From JBBSBY01 sp038205805 (GTDB taxonomy: Bacteria > Desulfobacterota > Desulfomonilia > Desulfomonilales > Desulfomonilaceae): a DNA stretch of 64,000 nt. Position 1 is the stretch's first letter; each line of letters opens with the position of its first letter. Shown piece by piece: positions 18,297-26,813 of this stretch. The stretch is from contig JBBRBO010000007.1 in assembly GCA_038205805.1 (NCBI GenBank), positions 1 through 64,000 of the forward strand, read 5' to 3'. The notes under the pieces were generated by a model that saw nothing but the letters and a program-made list of their open reading frames with translations, was not told the DNA's origin and made no database searches. Position numbers and translations under genes: made by a program.

Positions 18297-19715
18297 ATGA
18301 CGCAAACCATAACGATAGAACCCATCACGAGAGTGGAGGGTCATGGAAAAGTGACCGTATTCATGGACGATGCGGGAAACGTGACCGACGCGCAGTTTCA
18401 CGTCACCCAGTATCGCGGTTTCGAGAAATTCTGCCAGGGGCGCCCGTTCACGGAGATGCCGTCCATAGTGGAACGCATCTGCGGGATTTGCCCAGTCAGC
18501 CACTCAATAGCTTCGGCAAAGGCATGCGATGAAATCTTGGGCGTAAGAATCCCTTCCGTAGCTAAAAAATTGAGACGCATGCTCAATTGCGGGGAGTTCA
18601 TCCAATCTCACGCCTTGAGCTTTTTTCACCTGTCCGCTCCCGATCTGGTTTTGGGCATGGATTCCGATCCTGCTCAGAGAAACATCATCGGGCTTCTGAA
18701 AGCCAATCCCGCTCTGGCCACCGACGGCATTCGACTGCGACAGATAGGTCAGCAGATTATCAGTGGATTCGCCGGTAAACGCATTCATCCCTCATGGGTA
18801 GTGCCAGGTGGAGTGAACGAAGCTCTTTCCGAAGAGCACCGCGACGAGATGCTCGCGGTGATACCCGAGGCTTTGGCCATCACGCACCGGACCCTGAACT
18901 GGTTTAAGTCTGTCTTAGATGATTACCGCGACGAAATCCGGAGCTTTGCGAACTTCCCCACCATGTTCTTGGGCCTGGTGAATGAGAACGGCGCGCTGGA
19001 ACATGTGGACGGCTTTCTGCGATTTGTTGATTCCAAGGGTCGGTTTATTCACGACAGAGTGAATCCCGCTGATTACCAAGAGTACATCGGCGAGGCGGTG
19101 GAACCCTGGTCCTATCTCAAGTCGCCGTATTATAAACCCGCGGGCTTCCCCGATGGTATTTACCGTGTAGGACCTGCGGCAAGACTAAATGTCTGCACAG
19201 GGACCGGCACTCCGCTGGCCGATCAGGAATGGGCGGAATTCATCAGGCTGGAGCGTGGCCCCGTGATGAGTTCCTTTTATAACCACTACGCGAGGCTCAT
19301 TGAGATCCTCTATTCAATCGAGGTGTTGGATGCCCTGCTCAAGGATGAGGACATTCTCAGCGAGCATGTGAGGGCGTTTGCTCAACCGAACCATTGGGAA
19401 GGCGTCGGCGTGGTGGAAGCTCCTCGCGGCACGCTGTTCCACCACTACAAGGTAGACAAAGACGGCCTTATTGAGGCGGTGAACCTCATCGTGGCCACGG
19501 GCAACAACAATCTGGCCATGAATCGCGGCGTCCTCCAGGTAGCTAAGCGCTACATAACGGGCGATAAGATCAGCGAAGGGGCGCTTAATCGCATCGAGGC
19601 GGTGATCAGGGCTTTTGATCCGTGCCTTAGCTGCTCAACCCACGCCATTGGGAAACGATCCGTGATCGTGCGGTTGGTGTCGCATGACGGCGTGGTTTTG
19701 GATGAGGTGGACTGA
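18297..19715 (+). CDS. hoxH: [NiFe] hydrogenase large subunit HoxH
   Basis: This is the catalytic nickel-iron subunit. The 472-residue product carries the L1 motif ERICGICPVSH near residues 59-69 and the L2 motif DPCLSCSTHA near residue 445, giving all four Ni-ligating cysteines. About 18 residues remain after the His of L2, consistent with a C-terminal peptide removed by a maturation protease during nickel insertion. No such protease gene and no hyp genes lie in the window. Together with HoxEFUY this makes a cytoplasmic NAD(P)-reducing group 3d-type hydrogenase. The gene ends the operon; a hairpin without a clear T-run follows at 19771. Confidence 0.94.
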   Translation: MTQTITIEPITRVEGHGKVTVFMDDAGNVTDAQFHVTQYRGFEKFCQGRPFTEMPSIVERICGICPVSHSIASAKACDEILGVRIPSVAKKLRRMLNCGEFIQSHALSFFHLSAPDLVLGMDSDPAQRNIIGLLKANPALATDGIRLRQIGQQIISGFAGKRIHPSWVVPGGVNEALSEEHRDEMLAVIPEALAITHRTLNWFKSVLDDYRDEIRSFANFPTMFLGLVNENGALEHVDGFLRFVDSKGRFIHDRVNPADYQEYIGEAVEPWSYLKSPYYKPAGFPDGIYRVGPAARLNVCTGTGTPLADQEWAEFIRLERGPVMSSFYNHYARLIEILYSIEVLDALLKDEDILSEHVRAFAQPNHWEGVGVVEAPRGTLFHHYKVDKDGLIEAVNLIVATGNNNLAMNRGVLQVAKRYITGDKISEGALNRIEAVIRAFDPCLSCSTHAIGKRSVIVRLVSHDGVVLDEVD

Positions 19716-19770
19716 GGAAGCCGGTTGTAATGGGTTATGGGGCCTATCAGGGCTCTGATTCGCTCTAAAA

Positions 19771-19798
19771 TTGGAAGGGAGATGAGTCTCTCTTCCAA
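19771..19798. terminator. Possible bidirectional hairpin between hoxH and the HEAT-repeat gene
   Basis: A 12-base stem with one mismatch (TTGGAAGGGAGA against TCTCTCTTCCAA) and a 4-base loop lies between the two convergent genes. No U-tract follows on either strand, so a classical rho-independent terminator is not proven. Confidence 0.35.
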
Positions 19799-19896
19799 AC
19801 CCGTTGTCGATGAACGGTTGCAACGAGAAGCGTCTCGGACGTAAGACTGCGGATCGCTTCCCATCCGGCGCCGCATATGGCGCCCTAGCTTCGCTT

Positions 19897-21216
19897 CTAG
19901 TCTCGTGTAAGATCCCAGCCAGGGACAAGCTCTTTGCCTTTTTGTGCAGCGGATACGGGCGTGATGTGCGTTTTTATGCCCAGCCCATAGAGCGCTTCGG
20001 CAATGTATTCCTTAAGACGGACATCTTCCTCGGTCTTGAGCGCCGACGTAAGCAGGTCAATGGACTCCTGAGGCTTATGCTTAGCGAAATTCCTGAGAGA
20101 TAATACCGCCGCGCCACGCACGTCTTTGCTCTTGTCGTGCAACGAGGCGCTTAAAACAGAGAGCGTATTCACCGGCGGCGGCGTGAGCGAACCCAGGGCT
20201 GCGACGGCTAAGGGGCGGATCCGCGGGTCAGGATCGTCGGTTAAGGCCGTAAGACGTTCAGAGGCATCATTCAAGGCGATTCTTCGCTCGGTCACGATCT
20301 TCAGGGCGGCCAACCTCACTTCCGCATTCGGGTCACTCAGTCCGTCCAGCAATAGGCGCTTTTCCTCCGGAGTCATGTCGCCCATTTGGGCCAATGCAGC
20401 CATGACAACTATCTTCATGGAGGGATCCGGGTCCTCGTTTGCCTTGAGGATCAGCGCATGGCTCTGCTTACGTTGCGGGTCTAACGCGATTACCGTTTCC
20501 ACGAGCAGCTTGCGGTCTTCACCGCTCAGATTGTCGTAGGCGGCGGCCAATCGCTCGACGGGCATTGGATGTTTTCGGCCCACGAGCCGAAGCAGCTTCA
20601 GCGAATTCGTTGCGGCGGGGGCTTTTGCTTCAGTTACGGCGGCTAAGGAGCGCTCCGTTATCTGGTCGGGGGCTTTGGCGCTGAGTGAGATGAGTCCCTT
20701 CATGGCTACGTCCGAGACCCATGGGTCATCCACGGACATGGCCGCAAACAACTGAGGGATGACACTTTCTTCCGCTTTACCCAAGTGCGCCAGCGCCGCC
20801 GCCGCTCTAAGCGTTTCGGCGTCCTGCGGGTCGTCGGCTATGTTGCGCAGGGCGATTTCCACGTCCTTCGAGCCCCTGCCGAGTTTCGCCAAACTGACAA
20901 TCGCTGCGGATCGCACCTCGTCATGGGTATCGTAGAGCAACTCCAGCAAGGGTGGAACGGATTCATGGGCTCCGAGCGGATAATGGGATAAGGATTCCGC
21001 TGCGTTCTTCCGTACGTGTGGATCAACATCTTTCAGGGCATGGACCAAGGGCTGAACTGCCCCTATGCTGCGGCTTCAGCCTTTACCGAGAGCTTCGGCG
21101 GCCTTGGATCGCACGGAAGGGTCTCGATCCGCCAAGTCGTGTACTTCATTAGCCCAGATCGGGGTCGCAAAGCACATCAACGCAAAGCACATGAGGAATC
21201 GCATTCTTGTATTCAT
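19897..21216 (-). pseudogene. Secreted HEAT-repeat protein interrupted by an in-frame TGA
   Basis: The reading frame encodes a signal peptide (MNTRMRFLMCFALMCFATPIWA, about 22 residues, shown here only as a motif from position 21216) followed directly by HEAT repeats (for example DPSVRSKAAEALGKG, DPHVRKNAAESL, HDEVRSAAIVSLAKLG, DPRIRPLAVAALGSL). At codon 47 (21076-21078) the frame meets TGA inside the first repeat, then continues without a shift for 393 more codons. Without a readthrough, the downstream part could start at a TTG at 21048 but would lose its export signal. The gene lies 103 bases after the DoxX gene on the same strand. It may be a nonsense mutation (CGA to TGA is one transition), a base-call error, or recoding. 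HEAT repeats are protein-binding scaffolds; the partner is unknown. Confidence 0.7.
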
Positions 21217-21319
21217 GATGTTCCCGGTGTTCCAGCCAAGAGATCCTGCCTTGTGGGACAATAGGGCGCCGAGGCGCCGTGGTATGCGGAAGAGACGCAA
21301 ACGTCGGAATGGTCGCAGT

Positions 21320-21769
21320 TTACGCCGACTGTGACTTGAGGGCGCTTAGGACACTGAAGTCACCTTTGTCTACCACAATAATCAAAAACGAAATGATTAA
21401 CAACATAGAATCACGCGCAATGTGGTACGGACTGATCTTGCCCGCCGATCCCGCTGAGGAGCTGAAGCAGCCGCAATCTATATCCAGCCCTATTGAATAC
21501 GCATAGAGGATCGCCCCAAAAAACACCGCCAGCATCCCGGTAGTGAGAAAGGCGCTCGCCTTGGTTTCTATACCCAGGATGAGGAAAACCCCCGCAACGA
21601 GTTCTATCCAGGGCAAGGTAAGAGCCGCCAGGTTGCTGTAGTCGGGAGGAAGAATCATGTAGTTGCGAACAGATACCGCAAAGCTCGCCGGGTCCCACAC
21701 CTTGTAAATGGACGCATATATGAACAGACCGCCTATGAGCAATCGTGCGGCCAGGGTAAGATATTTCAT
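21320..21769 (-). CDS. DoxX/MauE-family integral membrane protein
   Basis: The 149-residue product has four predicted membrane helices and the DoxX/MauE layout: RLLIGGLFIYASIYKVWDP at the start, IELVAGVFLILG in the second helix, and AVFFGAILYAYSIGL in the third. A CGCF motif near residue 100 is placed like the cysteine pair seen in redox-associated members. Its start overlaps the stop of the rhodanese-domain gene by 4 bases. Family members are thought to help periplasmic thiol or sulfur chemistry, and the rhodanese neighbour fits that, but the reaction is not known. Confidence 0.82.
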   Translation of the reverse strand: MKYLTLAARLLIGGLFIYASIYKVWDPASFAVSVRNYMILPPDYSNLAALTLPWIELVAGVFLILGIETKASAFLTTGMLAVFFGAILYAYSIGLDIDCGCFSSSAGSAGKISPYHIARDSMLLIISFLIIVVDKGDFSVLSALKSQSA

Positions 21770-22275
21770 TCCTCGCCTCCCTTGCTGCGACGGTCTTTGC
21801 CGCTCCCTTCAACGGGGAAGCCCGCTTCTTCCCAGGCCCGGAAACCCGAATTCATGATGAGTAATTTCTTATAACCAAGCTGTCCGAGAAACGCGGCGAC
21901 CTCTTCGGCCATGTCGCATTCGGGACCGTAGCAATAGAGAATTATCTTGTTGTCCTCGTTCAGCAGCGGCTGAACCATGGGGAAGTTGTCCTGCATCGTA
22001 TCCGGGTTCAAGAAAACGGCCCCCTTCACGTGAGCGCTGGTGTAGTCTTCCTCTTTGCGAGTATCTATGAAGGTCGTCTGAAGGTCGTCAAAATACGTCT
22101 TGGCTTGCTTGACGTCGATTAAGGGAATTTTGACGCCCTCCTTCGTGACTTCCGTGGGTCTGGTGTAGATGAGCGGTAGCGGCTGAGAGGAGACGGTGTT
22201 TCTCAGCAGGCCGACTGCGCTGCATAGTAGGGCGATAAGGATCGCCTTAGAGATGATGGATAAAAACTCTTTCAC
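21766..22275 (-). CDS. Membrane-anchored rhodanese-domain protein
   Basis: The 169-residue product begins with a hydrophobic anchor or signal (KAILIALLCSAVGLL) and carries one rhodanese domain: FIDTRKEEDYTSAHVKGA near residue 68, and the catalytic-Cys segment ILYCYGPECDMAEEVA near 115, ending with GFRAWEEAGFPV, a typical rhodanese close. The domain would face the periplasm. I chose the GTG at 22275 because GGAGAG lies 8 bases upstream; an in-frame ATG 19 codons earlier has no such site. The gene overlaps the DoxX gene by 4 bases. Rhodaneses move sulfane sulfur, so with DoxX this looks like a small periplasmic sulfur-handling unit. Confidence 0.85.
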   Translation of the reverse strand: MKEFLSIISKAILIALLCSAVGLLRNTVSSQPLPLIYTRPTEVTKEGVKIPLIDVKQAKTYFDDLQTTFIDTRKEEDYTSAHVKGAVFLNPDTMQDNFPMVQPLLNEDNKIILYCYGPECDMAEEVAAFLGQLGYKKLLIMNSGFRAWEEAGFPVEGSGKDRRSKGGEE

Positions 22276-22502
22276 ACACTTCTCTCCACATAGTATGTTG
22301 ACTGCTATAACGAAGTCGGGGCCTGCATTCACCAGCGCTTGGCCGTGGCGCCTTCTCGGGATGTACTATTTCGAGCGGCGAAAAACAAGAGGCGCGGACG
22401 AGTGGCCGACGCAGGGCGGGAAGGGACGGGTAGGGCGTGGGGAGAACCCGCCGGCAGATTCTCCCCGAAGTCATTGATCTCAATTACAACATGCAGGGGT
22501 CA

Positions 22503-23651
22503 TTAGTAGCGCAGAATCGCGGCAACGTGCCGATCATCGGGGACCTGATCGGGATCCACGGCATAGACGGAGCCGCCGTTCAGGACCGTCTGAATGGCCG
22601 CAAGGTCCAGGAGGTCCTCGTCCCCGGGTTTGCGCTCGGCATGTAATTCCGCCTGGGCCGTTTCGGGATCATACGTTCCCCAGCGTCGTATGCCCCCCAA
22701 GGCGACGAACAAAGTATCTACTCTCCTGTTGACCGCGGCTTCCACGACCTTTTTCAGGTCCTTGAGTGTTCTACCAGTGCCGGCCATCTCATAGTATTTT
22801 TTTATGGCGTCCTTTTGGGCCTTCAAAAATATGGGTTCCACAACGTTCCAAGCGGCCTTGTGCAAGTCGGCGGCGGAAACGTTGTCCGGGTTCCCGGGGA
22901 CGAAATCGTCCCCCACAAGTGGATGGGTGTTAATGTCGCGATAGATCGGCACGAGGTACTCCACGCACGCAAGCACTAACGGCATGTGAATATCAGTGAT
23001 ATATCGGCGCAGGTCTCGCTCGACGTCGCGCAGGTAGCGAACTATTTCCTCTTTGGAGTCATCGGGAGTGCCGTGGCCGGGGACAGCCATGCCGCTGTTT
23101 CGTGTGCCGCCGCCGCTGGGAAGTGAAACGGGGCTGAACTGGCTCTCGTCATATTTGAGCGTTTCATCTATATCATCCGTGATATTCTTGATGGGTATCT
23201 CTTCGATCTGAAATTTCGAGCCTTTATACAAACCGACCTTTTTCTGACTTATGGCCAAAACATAAAATCCACCGTCATTTTGCAGCAAGGCCAGTAGCGG
23301 CTTTAGGTAAAATTTGTCCGATACTCCAACGAACTCAGCGGTCTTGATCGGCAGCTTGTGAATAGCTGAAAACTCGGCGCTGAGGAACAAGCCCAGGCTC
23401 TCTTCTTGATAAGACCAGAACAGGTTGTCATTAATTAAATCGTATGCGGGCTTGAGGATTTCTTTGGCTTCGGGAGGCCTTACGCCTTCCGCCTCCAGGA
23501 AGTCTTCGGCCTTCTTCAGCGCATTCTTCAGGCGCAGCGGCGCCTGTCGGCTATCGGATCCCGTCCTACCCGTAGGAACATACATGGATACGCATGTTCC
23601 GCATTTCATTTTCATCAAGTTGGAAATGTCCGCAGCTTGCAAGATGTCCAT
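22503..23651 (-). CDS. Bacterial archaeo-eukaryotic release-factor-like protein (baeRF family)
   Basis: The 382-residue product opens with a segment of the form CVSMYVPTGRTGSDSRQAPLR and then LKNALKKAEDFL, which is how many baeRF proteins begin, and closes with GGSVYAVDPDQVPDDRHVAA followed by LRY, matching the family's C-terminal eRF1 domain-3-like end. These proteins are related to eRF1 and Pelota and are suspected to act in ribosome rescue or as translation-linked nucleases. I cannot see the catalytic GGQ motif of true release factors. No signal peptide. It stands alone; the 325-base gap upstream shows no clear promoter. Subfamily (3 or 7) cannot be settled here. Confidence 0.7.
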   Translation of the reverse strand: MDILQAADISNLMKMKCGTCVSMYVPTGRTGSDSRQAPLRLKNALKKAEDFLEAEGVRPPEAKEILKPAYDLINDNLFWSYQEESLGLFLSAEFSAIHKLPIKTAEFVGVSDKFYLKPLLALLQNDGGFYVLAISQKKVGLYKGSKFQIEEIPIKNITDDIDETLKYDESQFSPVSLPSGGGTRNSGMAVPGHGTPDDSKEEIVRYLRDVERDLRRYITDIHMPLVLACVEYLVPIYRDINTHPLVGDDFVPGNPDNVSAADLHKAAWNVVEPIFLKAQKDAIKKYYEMAGTGRTLKDLKKVVEAAVNRRVDTLFVALGGIRRWGTYDPETAQAELHAERKPGDEDLLDLAAIQTVLNGGSVYAVDPDQVPDDRHVAAILRY

Positions 23652-23977
23652 ATGTTGCCCTCTTCAGAAGGATGTTTCCTGCGCAAGGCTATATAACAGC
23701 CCCCTCAGCAGGAAAGTAAGTAGGATACACTAACATCAAACTAATAATTTGCTCATTATAAGACACCTAAAGAGAAAAACCTATGCTCGGTTGGTCGAAC
23801 GTTGTGGGAAAATTGGACTTATACATAGGCGATAATGGACCGGCCAGCGGTTAGGGGGAGAATCGCCGCCGTGGTTCTAAATGCGGAAACCGAACATGTC
23901 CTACAAAGCGTTTTTCCCTTTAGAACACGCACAGCGGCGATAAAAAGAAATGCGGCTAATCAACTAACGAACAATTA
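23652..23977. other. Intergenic region, nothing recognised
   Basis: This AT-richer stretch of 326 bases lies upstream of the baeRF-family gene. I see no gene, no strong hairpin and no copy of either repeat family. GAGGG lies just before the baeRF start codon. Confidence 0.4.
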
Positions 23978-24202
23978 TTATTCCTTGCACGGCGTGCATA
24001 CTGAACAATCATCTTCCAGTTGAGATAATCCTCGTCGAGTGGCCTCTCGGTTGGCTATCATCGAGGCTACCTTCTCGTCATCCAAAGGCCCGGTCCCTAA
24101 AGTCTCATCGGAGTCCGTCGGCGCTAATTTTTTATCGATTTGTTCATTCAAGCAATCAACGACATCATTCACGGCTTCTTCATAATCTGATCGGGCCTTC
24201 AT
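23978..24202 (-). CDS. Small acidic protein with a C-terminal cysteine tail
   Basis: The 74-residue product is acidic and probably helical, and ends in CSVCTPCKE, a C-x2-C-x2-C tail that could bind a metal or form disulfides. I do not recognise a family. GGAG lies 8 bases before the ATG and codon use looks ordinary, which is why I keep it. It is isolated between two gene-free stretches of more than 300 bases. It could be a real small protein or a chance frame. Confidence 0.5.
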   Translation of the reverse strand: MKARSDYEEAVNDVVDCLNEQIDKKLAPTDSDETLGTGPLDDEKVASMIANREATRRGLSQLEDDCSVCTPCKE

Positions 24203-24569
24203 AGTATTATCTCCTATCGTAGTATGAACTAATCATAATCACTTCTTCATTTAAGTCAAAATGTGGATTGCTAAAGTTCCCGCTGTTTGTGGATTACCAT
24301 AACAGGTCATGGGCCGACCGCCGTCACGCTCATGTAACATTCAATACTTTGTAATGCGCCTCAAGCAACATTAGGGGAATACGTCTTTGAGTTTGAGCAT
24401 AGCTTCAAAAATTTGAAGAGATCAGTTTAGGATCTCGCTTTAGACCTCGGAATGTGTTGAAATTTACTCACCACAATGATATGGTGACGCGAAGTGGCCA
24501 CATATACCGTGTGGCGCCGCTGGAGCGCAATTACGGCGCTTCGCTAAATACGCTTCATGGAATAGAGCA
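24203..24569. other. Intergenic region with one weak promoter-like site
   Basis: No gene is seen in 367 bases. A TTGAAA and TATGGT pair with 17-base spacing (24457-24485) could drive the AMIN-domain gene about 85 bases further on. No repeat copy is found here. Confidence 0.35.
24457..24485 (+). promoter_or_regulatory. Possible promoter for the AMIN-domain gene
   Basis: TTGAAA at 24457-24462 and TATGGT at 24480-24485 are 17 bases apart. The -35 box matches 5 of 6 and the -10 box 4 of 6 bases of the housekeeping consensus. Confidence 0.3.
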
Positions 24570-25598
24570 ATGCCCATAGCAAAACAAAAGCGGATCGCAA
24601 CCAATTTCTCCGAAGGCGCTATACACCGGTGTAGCCGTCCCGGCAATGAAAGGCGTGAGAATACTCCAGCGGCTCAGGTCTACGCTTCGCACTCGGGGCA
24701 TTGTAAGGGTCCGCTCTTCGCGCTTGTACTGGCGTTGTGCTTTTGGGGAAACGCCCAAGCCCAAGAGACAGCGCATATTACCGACGTGCGTCTGGCCGGT
24801 GATCTGAGGACCGTTACCGTGCAATTAGACGCTACGCCGGGAAAGAGATCCGCGTTCGTGCTCGATAAGCCCTCTCGGCTCGTGGTGGATATTGAGTCCG
24901 CCGGACTCGGCAAAGTTCCCGGAAAAATCAACGTGGGCCGCGGCGGTGTGAACGAAATCCGTATCGGCGCCGTGAACTCTAAAGCGCGTGTCGTGGTTGA
25001 CTTCGGCGATAATCCCGCGCCACCCTTTGCAGTTGATTCCGTGGGCAGTCAAATCATCGTCTCCATGGGAGCGGTGTCGCAGGGGACCGCCGCCGTGAGC
25101 GAACCCCCTAAACCCACGCCGGTACAACGTGCGGCGGTTCGGCCGGAGCGACCCAAGTACAACTCTTCCCCGAAGCATGTTGTGGAAAGGCCGGAAGGAC
25201 TCTCCGTGAAGAGCGCCAAGGTCAACAACGGTCGTATCGTCGTCGAGCTGGCCGACTCCAAAGCCCCAGGGAAGACCGAACGACTCCTCATCGACTACGA
25301 TCGCGGCGCCAAGACGATAACACGGGCGCTTGTGGACGGACGGCCGGACGCAGCAGAGGCCCAGGCGCTTTCACACGTAGACGCTCCCGAAGCGCCGGAC
25401 TCATCTTCGGGTAAAGTGGGGCCGCGTAAGGCCGCCGACATCGACGCCTCGGATGAACCGCAAGCCCGCAAATACAAGTGGGGTATGAGTTTCGCCGATG
25501 TGAGCGCTCAACCCAGTGAGCCTACAGTCACCCGCAAGTCCCCCTTTCACGTCGAGGAGTTCCAGCTCAAGAGGAAAGAAGTGGCGGCAGCGCGGTAG
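24570..25598 (+). CDS. Exported AMIN-domain protein
   Basis: The product has up to 342 residues. A hydrophobic segment (LFALVLALCFWGNAQAQ, about residues 50-66) looks like a signal peptide, followed by an AMIN domain with ITDVRLAGDLRTVTVQL, RLVVDIESAGLGK and VNEIRIGAVNSKARVVVDF. AMIN domains bind septal or cell-wall structures and occur in AmiC amidases and PilQ secretins. Here neither an amidase nor a secretin domain follows: the rest is Pro/Ala-rich and low in complexity, with a second half-domain (SVKSAKVNNGRIVVELAD). The 5' end is uncertain because about 48 residues precede the hydrophobic core, longer than usual. Repeat copy C begins 12 bases after the stop. Localisation to the periplasm is inferred; role unknown. 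Confidence 0.7.
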   Translation: MPIAKQKRIATNFSEGAIHRCSRPGNERRENTPAAQVYASHSGHCKGPLFALVLALCFWGNAQAQETAHITDVRLAGDLRTVTVQLDATPGKRSAFVLDKPSRLVVDIESAGLGKVPGKINVGRGGVNEIRIGAVNSKARVVVDFGDNPAPPFAVDSVGSQIIVSMGAVSQGTAAVSEPPKPTPVQRAAVRPERPKYNSSPKHVVERPEGLSVKSAKVNNGRIVVELADSKAPGKTERLLIDYDRGAKTITRALVDGRPDAAEAQALSHVDAPEAPDSSSGKVGPRKAADIDASDEPQARKYKWGMSFADVSAQPSEPTVTRKSPFHVEEFQLKRKEVAAAR

Positions 25599-25609
25599 TT
25601 CACTAGAGC

Positions 25610-25825
25610 GATACGCAATCAAAGAAGTAATATTGGGGAGACCTTTCTTGAAAGAAGGCTTCTCCCCGAACCCCTCTCCAAGAACTTCTAAACTTGCCGA
25701 AACCGGCTTTTCTCAAGGATAAAATGCCGCTTTCGGCGAATCGTACATTTTCTAAGAGTGAGATTGGGAAAACCTGCTACACAACAAAAGGACTGCCCAT
25801 CTTACTTCTATGAAAGCACATCGGC
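25610..25825 (+). repeat. Family 1 MITE-like repeat, copy C
   Basis: This full copy shows AAAGAAGTAATATTGGGGAG at 25621, hairpin 1 (GGGGAGA...TTCTCCCC), the CCCCTCTCCAAGAAC linker, hairpin 2 with arms GCCGAAACCGGC and GCCGCTTTCGGC, a GGGAAAACCTGC block and the GAAAGCACATCGG end. The left terminal repeat is shortened. It lies 12 bases downstream of the AMIN-domain gene. The gap to the glycosyltransferase gene holds nothing else. Confidence 0.85.
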
Positions 25826-25958
25826 CTCAGCCGCTATCGCCGGCGATAGTACCTCTACGCTTCAGTTAGCCGACAAGGATAGCCTTCCTGAACTGACCCG
25901 AGACGTATTTCCCCTCGACTGCATTGTTTTCTCTCCCCGATTTCAGTAATACTCCGGG

Positions 25959-26813
25959 ATGCCTCGAGTAAGCGTAATCATCCCGACCTACAATCGCGCC
26001 CGTTTCTTGCCGCGAGCCATCCAATCCGTTCTGAATCAAACGTACGAGGATTGGGAACTCATCGTTGTGGATGACGGTTCCACGGACGACACGCAAGGTA
26101 TACTAGCCGGCTTCCCCGATGTGCGCGTGGTCACCCAACCAAACAGAGGCGTCTCCGCAGCGCGCAACGCAGGCGTACGTGTAGCTTTAGGAGTATGGCC
26201 GGCCTTTTTAGATTCCGATGACGAATGGCGCCCTGAAAAGCTCCAACGACAAATGGAATGCGCTCGAAAAAGGCCGGAAATCCTCGTGTGGCATACGAAT
26301 GAAACATGGTTTCGCAATGGGAAGGTACTTCCCCAAAAAGCTTATCATCGCAAACAGGGCGGCTTCTTCTTTGAACGGGCTGTGGAGCGTTGTCTCATAA
26401 GCCCTTCATCGGTTATGATTCACCGCAGGCTGTTTGAGGACGTAGGGCTTTTTGATGAGTCGCTCCCCGTTGCCGAAGACTATGATCTATGGCTGCGTAT
26501 CACCGCTTTCTACGAGGTGGGATTTGTCCCCGAACCTTTGCTCATTAAGCACGCTGAGGCGGAGAATCAGCTCTCCGTCATTACCCAAACCATCGACCGG
26601 TACAGAATACGCGGCCTCGTGAAGATCCTGGAGAATCCCTCTCTGTGCGAGGCATTGCGCAAAAAGGCCGGCCGTGAGCTGGCGAGAAAATGCCGCATCG
26701 TAGCCTCGGGACTCACCAAGAGAGGCAAGCACACAGAGGCGGAGGAATACCTTGCGTTGGCTGCCAAATGTACAAGCGGCGTCATTGGCGCCGACATCTA
26801 TAGATCTCGCTGA
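25959..26813 (+). CDS. Family 2 glycosyltransferase
   Basis: The 284-residue product has a GT-A fold typical of family GT2: VSVIIPTYNRARFLPRAIQS at the start, VVDDGSTDDT near residue 37, and the metal-binding DSDDEW near residue 87. The later VAEDYDLWLR motif fits the catalytic-base region. There is no membrane segment. It should transfer a sugar from a nucleotide donor onto a glycan or lipid acceptor, but the substrate cannot be read from sequence. No other polysaccharide gene is nearby, so it is an orphan. Its 3' end overlaps the following gene's possible start, which suggests co-transcription. Confidence 0.85.
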   Translation: MPRVSVIIPTYNRARFLPRAIQSVLNQTYEDWELIVVDDGSTDDTQGILAGFPDVRVVTQPNRGVSAARNAGVRVALGVWPAFLDSDDEWRPEKLQRQMECARKRPEILVWHTNETWFRNGKVLPQKAYHRKQGGFFFERAVERCLISPSSVMIHRRLFEDVGLFDESLPVAEDYDLWLRITAFYEVGFVPEPLLIKHAEAENQLSVITQTIDRYRIRGLVKILENPSLCEALRKKAGRELARKCRIVASGLTKRGKHTEAEEYLALAAKCTSGVIGADIYRSR

